Assembly (NCBI RefSeq): GCF_014651955.1
Contig: NZ_BMXW01000001.1
Span: forward strand, 205,956 to 269,955
DNA length: 64,000 nucleotides
Origin: Shewanella fodinae
Lineage (GTDB): Bacteria; Pseudomonadota; Gammaproteobacteria; Enterobacterales; Shewanellaceae
Direction of reading: 5' to 3'
This document shows positions 62,972 to 64,000 of the stretch, in pieces (position 1 is the stretch's first letter; every line of letters starts with the position of its first letter). Made by a program: the position numbers and the translations under genes. The notes beneath the pieces were generated by a model. The model was not told the DNA's origin. It made no database searches and saw nothing but the letters and a program-made list of their open reading frames with translations.

Positions 62972-64000
62972 TTACAGCGAAACCTTATGAATACGCGCCT
63001 TATCTTTGATATAGGAGATATAGTTGGTTGCACTTTTTGCGGTCTTCTTATCTTTGGCAGCCAATTCCGCATAACGATATGCTTCCTTGTATTGCTTCAG
63101 ATTCAAATACGCCAACATCAATTCATACTGAGCTTCACCTGGATTATCCAAGCCGGCCTTCAGAGCCTGTTCAAACACTGGGATAGACTCTTTATATTTC
63201 TGATCCAGAGACAACAAACGTCCCTGTTTCAGATAAAGGGTTCCACCTGTGCTCATAGATGCAGCTTGACCATAATAGCTAGCCGCATCCTTCAGATCTT
63301 TAGCCTGATGGAAGAAACCTGCCAGCATGCTAAGGTTTTTCTCATCTTTAGGCACTACGCCACTCTTGATATGCTTCTCAAGGATTGTTGCACCACGATA
63401 TGGTGACCCTTTAGAAGCCAACAGCTGACATAAACGAACGATGTTGTCTGATTTTTCTAAGAAACCACCTTCATAGGCGATTTCATAGGTAGCCAGAGAA
63501 CGGTCATAGTCTTCTGTCAACAGATAGAGCTGCGCCAACTGTACCCACAGACGTTTATCGTCAGGGAACAGCGGTACCATCACCTCTAACACACCAACAG
63601 CATCTTTGTATTTTTTCAGGTTGAACAGTGATTGGAATTTCAGCTGATACAGACCTTTATCCGGTTTATCCATAACAGATATCCCTTCATTTACGGTCTT
63701 TAACGCATTATCCCATTGCTGCATTTCTGTGTAAGCAATCGCCATACGACGATAGACAATCGCATCTTTCTTACAGGTGAAATTCATCCACTTACGATAG
63801 TAGGTGATGGCTTCCTTGTACTTTTTCTCCTGCAACAACAGGTCAGAATAAAGCCGCAAGGTCGCAGCGTGGTCTACACCGCCCAACACATCAGCATCTA
63901 CTGCAACTTTCAGGTACTTGATGGCTTTATCCATCTGACCCTTCTCTGCGTAGAAGTTACCCAGCATACGGTCGACATAAGCTTTATCAAACTCGCCACG
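62972..64000 (-). CDS. TPR-repeat protein, 3' part (cut by window edge)
   Basis: At least 342 residues of a tetratricopeptide protein; the frame stays open through 64000, so the N-terminus lies outside. Several TPR units are visible, e.g. LGNFYAEKGQMDKAIKYLKVAV, YRRMAIAYTEMQQWDNALKTV, WVQLAQLYLLTEDYDRSLATYEIAY and QYELMLAYLNLKQYKEAYRYAELA. In Shewanella and Vibrio a TPR gene of this type closes the TonB2-ExbB-ExbD energy-transduction operon; that context is likely but not visible here. Position next to a strong terminator fits a last gene in an operon. Confidence 0.85.
   Translation of the reverse strand, partial: RGEFDKAYVDRMLGNFYAEKGQMDKAIKYLKVAVDADVLGGVDHAATLRLYSDLLLQEKKYKEAITYYRKWMNFTCKKDAIVYRRMAIAYTEMQQWDNALKTVNEGISVMDKPDKGLYQLKFQSLFNLKKYKDAVGVLEVMVPLFPDDKRLWVQLAQLYLLTEDYDRSLATYEIAYEGGFLEKSDNIVRLCQLLASKGSPYRGATILEKHIKSGVVPKDEKNLSMLAGFFHQAKDLKDAASYYGQAASMSTGGTLYLKQGRLLSLDQKYKESIPVFEQALKAGLDNPGEAQYELMLAYLNLKQYKEAYRYAELAAKDKKTAKSATNYISYIKDKARIHKVSL

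Overview
The window looks like a chromosomal segment of a gammaproteobacterium of the order Alteromonadales, most likely Shewanella or a close relative. This is inferred from gene content and not from any database search. Pointers are a stand-alone CheV, Mqo, a YebA/MepM-type peptidase, an NrdD/NrdG pair with NrdR and FNR-like sites, a DEAD helicase/DUF3010/YgjP cluster, and a TPR gene of the kind I associate with the TonB2 locus. There are no tRNAs, rRNAs, CRISPR arrays, prophage or complete insertion sequences; the only transposon trace is a short relic near the left edge.

Left part (1-27 kb): mostly short, independently oriented housekeeping and envelope genes. They include a SulP anion transporter, a choice-of-anchor I lipoprotein, a Bcr/CflA efflux pump, SlyD, an orphan WYL regulator, an MltB-type transglycosylase and a DUF2750/zinc-finger pair. 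Next come CheV, Blc lipocalin, a methyltransferase, a D-cysteine desulfhydrase-like enzyme, YccF, an AIM24-family protein, a LysE exporter and a TrmO-like protein. Succinate-semialdehyde dehydrogenase, a LysR/SDR/aldo-keto reductase set, YbjQ, malate:quinone oxidoreductase and an NYN-domain protein complete this part. An AT-rich gene desert of about 700 bp lies at 19.7-20.4 kb, and two tandem 87-bp repeats lie at 9.0 kb.

Centre (27.5-42.9 kb): the most distinctive region, a single minus-strand run of nine genes. In transcription order it encodes a TonB-dependent receptor, a GH2 lipoprotein, GalE, GalT, GalK, a sodium/sugar symporter, a large GH5-like secreted enzyme, a GPH-type permease and a LacI/GalR-family repressor. 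Genes overlap or lie close together, and two GalR-type palindromes stand upstream of the receptor. This reads as a self-contained galactoside or galactan utilisation locus: outer-membrane capture, periplasmic cleavage, inner-membrane uptake, the Leloir pathway and feedback control.

Right part (43-64 kb): housekeeping again. It has a FemAB-like acetyltransferase, RibA, NrdG and NrdD, a patatin-like protein, a DEAD-box helicase with DUF3010 and YgjP genes, and a MepM-like endopeptidase. SbcC/SbcD, a TSUP transporter, RraB with an S4-domain protein, a GNAT acetyltransferase, a DUF885 lipoprotein and a degenerate GGDEF protein follow. The window ends inside a TPR-repeat gene.
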